A stretch of 64,000 nt of DNA from Rhipicephalus microplus (lineage: Eukaryota > Arthropoda > Arachnida > Ixodida > Ixodidae), in NCBI RefSeq assembly GCF_043290135.1, contig NC_134702.1, forward strand, positions 196,386,491 to 196,450,490. Reading direction: 5' to 3'. The notes beneath the pieces were generated by a model. It searched no databases. It was not told where the DNA came from and was given only the letters and a program-made list of their open reading frames with translations. Positions 59,846 through 64,000 of this stretch are shown here, piece after piece (positions within the stretch are counted from its first letter, which is position 1; each line of letters opens with the position of its first letter). The position numbers were made by a program, and so were the translations under genes.

Positions 59846-60875
59846 GTGAACAGCTTTTTGGAGGAGTGTTTATTATACACAGCACATTGGACATTTTTCT
59901 TACGGTCCTAGCAATTACCTCTAGGAAATGGTAGTGTAGGGAATGAATCACGAAGTAACTCGTTAGCATCAATGGGTGGCTGTCCATCAAACGCCCTACG
60001 TGATATAATATAGATAGTGTGTGCAAGGTGCCTTTGAGTTTATATGTCTATATAATGGTTTCGAATCTTAAGAGCACCTCTTCCATAAACTATCAGCGTT
60101 TCTCAACAACCAGTAAACTCTAAGCGTTTCTCAAAGATAAGGTAGAGGGACGTGTATGAGGTTTTTTGCATGTAGTCGGTCGCAGTACAGCACAAATGAA
60201 AGCTGCGTGTTCGTGCGCAGTGTTCGCAAAGTTTACGTTTTTATCAGAGGGCTGATGTACCAATCACGATAGCAAGCTCCAGTGCGTGAAGCGCAGCAAG
60301 AATAACAACAAGATATGAGCCAGCTGTGGTGACCGGGACTTCTAGCTTGGTGATCGCCTTCCTTGCAGGAAGAATTACGAAAATGCGACCCATCGCCCAT
60401 TAGCTGGCGCAATGGGCAATGATGCGCTAGTTCACGCATATACACAGTGATGAGCTCTATAGTATGCAAGTGTCGTCATCGTCAAGGATAGAACAGGGCC
60501 GATAAATTAACACGTCTGTGAGTGACTCAGGAATAGCGAAACGCCACTAGTCCTCGAATAATAACTGGTTCAGTCCGCCAACCACCGGATTTTCTTCAGC
60601 CCTCGTTGCCCGCCCTTGTCACTGGAAATTACCAGATACAGCAAGCCGTCAACATGTACCGCGACCCCTCTAATGCGCACTAATTAAGAACTAAACATAG
60701 ACCACAGAACTCGAATAAACATATTTCCAAGTCAACAAAGCTGCTTATTGGGTATCTATTACGTGTTGCGCAGGCCCTATACATGTGCTGCATTTTCACC
60801 AGGAAAAGAAAGTTTGACTAGGAGCTTTTTTCAGGAAGATTTTAACCTCAAATTTTCATGACACACAACAGAGCA
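59846..60875. other. No gene or element recognised
   Basis: Minus-strand 60469-60233 has a 78-codon frame without motifs; probably chance or a decayed repeat. Confidence 0.4.
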
Positions 60876-62047
60876 GAAGGTTTTATTGTGCTAAATGAAG
60901 AAGAATACATGTGCAATATATACAGAAACAGGTCACATAGTCAGAGACTGCAGGGGGACCTCTTGTACAATGTAGAATTGAGAATGATTGTGATGTACAT
61001 AGCAAGGAGACAGAGCTATAGTAAAATGTAATTGAAACAAATAAATTAAGAATAAACCCTTGTAATCTCACAGAAACAATTTAAAAGCAAGAATAGCGCG
61101 CTAACTTCAACGACAACTGATTACAGAACGCAACTCACAATGAACCGGAATCAATTTAGAAACAGCAAAACAGGCTAGTTAGTTGACATATGATTTTTTA
61201 ACTTCAATTTAATTACCTTCAGGCAACGGCATACTTTAATGTCGGAAGGTAAACTATTCCGAAAAAAAAATTCCGGAAAAATGAATGTTTTGTTTGCCAT
61301 AATAGTTGCGAACTTTTGGCAGTAGAAAGTTATTGTTAAGGGCAAATCTTGTGACATTGTTATTTGAGAGAATGGTAGTAAAGTGTGGAAGTTGGTTATT
61401 TATTGTTCTCTACAAGTAAATACCAAGGTTATATTTAACTAGCTCAGATACAGTTAATATATTGTTTTCGTGAAGTAGTGACTTAGCGTTAGAGAGATAT
61501 GGGCTTGACGTGAGAATTCTTATCGCTTGGTTTTGAATTTTCTTAACTGAAGTAAGATGAGTGGTGTATGTGTTACCCCATGAAGTAATACAGTAAGAAA
61601 TGTGCGAATGAACAAAAGAATTATACAGTGACATAAGTCTTGATGGATTGAAATAAAGACAAGATTTAATCAGTAGTCGAACGCCATACGTTATTTTTTC
61701 CTAATATATGCAACATGTCGGTGGTATTTCAAGTTACTGTCGAGTTCAATGCCTAGGAATCTGCAGCAGTCGCTCACAGGGATGTCATTGCGCGCAATTA
61801 TAACAGGAGGGATAGAAGGTAAGGGTTTTTGTGGTGAAGAGAAGACAACAAATTTTGTCTTAGACGTGTTAATTTCTAACATGTTACTACTGCACCACCG
61901 AACGAGTTGTGCCAGATCAAAGTTTAGTTTTCCAGGTAATGATGTAATGCTGCTATTGGAGTTAAAAATTGTGGTGTCGTCAGCGTAATATATACAACTG
62001 GATGAAGAAAGGCATTTCGGCAAATCGTTAATATAGAGTAAACACAT
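60876..62047 (-). mobile_element. 5'-truncated CR1-like LINE (RT C-terminal half and 3' UTR)
   Basis: Starts LLYINDLPKCLS, then SCIYYADDTTIFN (catalytic YADD intact), EINTSKTKFVVFSSPQKPLP, CCRFLGIELDSNLKYHRHVA (about 62040-61700). After a frame change: SLYNSFVHSHISYCITSWGN and THLTSVKKIQNQAIRILTSS (about 61620-61500), and FRNSLPSDIKVCRCLKVIKL (about 61265). The 3' UTR ends near 60878 with GCACAATAAAACC. Only a few breaks. Confidence 0.85.
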
Positions 62048-62330
62048 ATAGAGTAAACACGATCAAGACTTACAGCGGCAGACTGTCAAAATTAAAAAAC
62101 CATGTCATCGCGACCTCATAACTATTTATGAACCTTTATGCAGTATAATATCCAAAATGAGTCTGAAATAAAATTTTATTAGACACGGTTGAGCTCAATG
62201 AATAAGCTGTGTATTGTTAATATTGTTTTTCGTTGAATCACTCAGGATACTTCACTGCCACTAGAATTAGGGCAGATAACTTAAACACAAAAGATAATGG
62301 AATGATGAAGTTCTATGACTGCTGCGCATA

Positions 62331-63265
62331 TCTATTTATTTATTTATTTATTTATTTACCATCAGGGTCATCAGACATTACAGAGGGGAGTGGTAAAAAC
62401 ATCAAAACAAGTATGAAAGTACAAGAGGCAATGCAATGTTTTTGGTTATACAACAGCAGATTGAAACAAACAAAAGAATGAAAGCAATGAGAAATATCAA
62501 AATGGCATATAAGAAAATAGAAAGATACATTCTTATAAAAAGAGAAAAATAACGTTTCTAAGTATACATTGAGCATTGTTACACTTCAGTGCAACAGGTA
62601 CACCAAATACAACAGGTAACAGTGAAATCTTATTTTTAGAAATGTATAACGTCAAATACTAGGACCAGGTATTTAAAAAATTGTTTAATACAGTCACAAA
62701 TGCGTCATGATCTGAAATTTTCACAAACGATTCGGGAAGGCAATTCCAATCGTGTTAAGTGCGTGGTACGTATGATTGTCTAAATGACTATGTTTGAGAC
62801 GATAGGATGCCAGCTTTATGAGCGTGATCTAAATGACGTGAAACGTAATGCGGCGGAAGGATGATTAAATTACGGAAGTTTTAGTGGTGATATATTTTAC
62901 GGAAAAGCGTTAAGCGGTTCGTAATACGACGAGAAGCAAGTGAAAGTAACTTAAGGGTCGATTTCATTAGTGTGATGTTCGTGTTTCAATCGTATTTAGC
63001 TGTTATGATGCGAAGAGTTATTTTGTACCATTTCTAATGAATGCACCAAATTATCGCGGTATGGATCCCAAACAGATGCGGCATATTCAAGTTTAGTACA
63101 AACTAGCGTTTTATAAAACATCAGCTTGACATAAAAAGGTGATTTGATGAAGTTACGACGAAGATATCCGAGCATGCGATTAGCGTTACAAACAACACAG
63201 TTAATATGAGTATTCCATGTTAGGTTGTTACTGATATGAACTCCGAGGTATGACCCGGAGTTCAT
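62331..63265 (-). mobile_element. Second CR1-like LINE, short 5'-truncated copy
   Basis: Begins SYLGVHISNNLTWNTHINCV, then NANRMLGYLRRNFIKSPFYV, KLMFYKTLVCTKLEYAASVW (63255-63060). A C-terminal NCLPESFVKISDHD piece lies at about 62740-62700. The 3' UTR ends in TAAA units (62331-62358). A different family from the neighbour at 60.9-62.0 kb. Confidence 0.8.
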
Positions 63266-63270
63266 ATCAG
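63231..63270. repeat. Perfect 15-bp inverted repeat with 10-nt loop
   Basis: CTGATATGAACTCCG (63231-63245) and CGGAGTTCATATCAG (63256-63270) are exact complements. The left arm is genuine LINE coding sequence (LGVHIS); the right arm lies at the 5' truncation point. Confidence 0.95.
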
Positions 63271-63284
63271 TATCAGTTCATTTC

Positions 63285-63755
63285 AGTACGTGACACGCAA
63301 ATCATGATATGACAATCATGATATGCGAGTCACGTAAGAACATGACTACATACCACGCTCATAACGCGCTCGCGGCTGTTTCTCTAGGTTCAAACACGTA
63401 CACCAAGTTTGGTATTACGTGACGTGAATGAACTACGAACACGATTGCCAGACACAACTACAATTATCTTGACATGGAATTCATGCGCGGCACAATTTAC
63501 AAGCCTACCACTGCACGTGCTGGTACCGGGAGTGCTAGTGGTGCCATCGTTGCTCGTCTATAAACAACATACCTGCAAATTATCTAGATACTTGAGTGTG
63601 CATATCATTTACTCTTGTGTTTACTGTGTACTACATTCGTGTGCTGCGTAATATTCTGCTGATTTAAGATGGCATGTCAACCTTCCTCATTCGTGCTTCG
63701 CATATTGATTCTCACTGTACACGTGAAATCTGCCACTTTTTTAAAAGACGGTAGT
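63285..63755. repeat. Second copy of the 146-bp monomer and its right edge
   Basis: About one monomer (GAGTCACGTAAGAACATGAC, CGCGCTCGCGGCTGTTTCTC, AAGTTTGGTATTACGTGACG) followed by the same right flank as 59521-59845. AATCATGATATGACAATCAT precedes it. Confidence 0.75.
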
Positions 63756-63790
63756 ATTTCTCTAGATACTTCAACAGAAATATTTCGGAC

Positions 63791-63820
63791 TCTGTCTGTC
63801 TGTCTGTCTGTCTGTCTGTG

Positions 63821-63900
<80 letters not shown>
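63791..63900. repeat. (TGTC)n microsatellite, about 110 bp
   Basis: Nearly pure units with two interruptions (TGTG and GTTTG, near 63820-63830). The long frames across it are artefacts. Confidence 0.95.
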
Positions 63901-64000
63901 AACCAAGACAGCTGATGTACGACCACATCCACAGCGCTCACCAATCATTCTCAGGTTTGAACGTCCTCACTTGCGCAATTGTCGAATAAAAAGCAAATAA

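Noticed and set aside
63669..63989. Frames of 106 and 78 codons with Cys-Leu-Ser-Val or Asp-Arg-Gln-Thr repeats
   Set aside because: They are translations of the (TGTC)n microsatellite on either strand.

Overview
The window looks like chromosomal DNA of a hard tick (Ixodidae, probably a metastriate). The evidence is repeated tRNA-derived SINEs that I recognise as the tick Ruka type, an RTE-like LINE 3' end very common in tick genomes, and one spliced animal gene whose introns are filled with retrotransposons. Nothing bacterial is present. The species call is inference; the gene and element calls are read from the sequence.

The single convincing host gene is a minus-strand SLC16-type (monocarboxylate-transporter-like, MFS) gene. 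Four coding exons at 55436-55211, 30795-30652, 28606-27749 and 18779-18565 join in phase 1 at every junction and give a 480-residue, 12-TM protein. A 5' UTR intron appears to start at 55465. The introns measure 24.4, 2.0 and 9.0 kb, and most of the two long ones is transposon. A second possible minus-strand gene end (54484 to about 54765) lies inside the first coding intron.

Layout. 1-2.0 kb: two LINE 3' ends. 2.8-10.2 kb: an RNase H-bearing I/R1-type LINE with tandem 5' repeats, split at codon level by a CR1/L2-type LINE that still has an open 525-codon RT frame. 10.3-18.3 kb: SINEs and LINE fragments. 18.6-28.6 kb: last two transporter exons, with a broken plus-strand Ty3/gypsy element and a minus-strand RTE copy between them. 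31.8-37.0 kb: a complete but decayed minus-strand gypsy element with both LTRs. 38.1-53.1 kb: a minus-strand BEL/Pao element broken by a plus-strand gypsy element (itself holding a Ruka SINE) and by a plus-strand LINE. 56.2-57.2 kb: another RTE copy. 57.9-59.85 kb: a 146-bp-period tandem array whose edge recurs at 63.3-63.75 kb. 60.9-63.3 kb: two minus-strand CR1-like LINE ends.

Almost every element is dead: frameshifts, stops (many at Trp codons) and lost catalytic Asp residues. The nesting gives a relative order of insertion: BEL/Pao before gypsy 38.7-43.1 before Ruka, and I/R1 LINE before CR1/L2 LINE. The best leads are the nested retrotransposon stack, the 146-bp array with hairpin-forming monomers, a perfect 15-bp fold-back at a LINE 5' end, and the unidentified nested exon pair.
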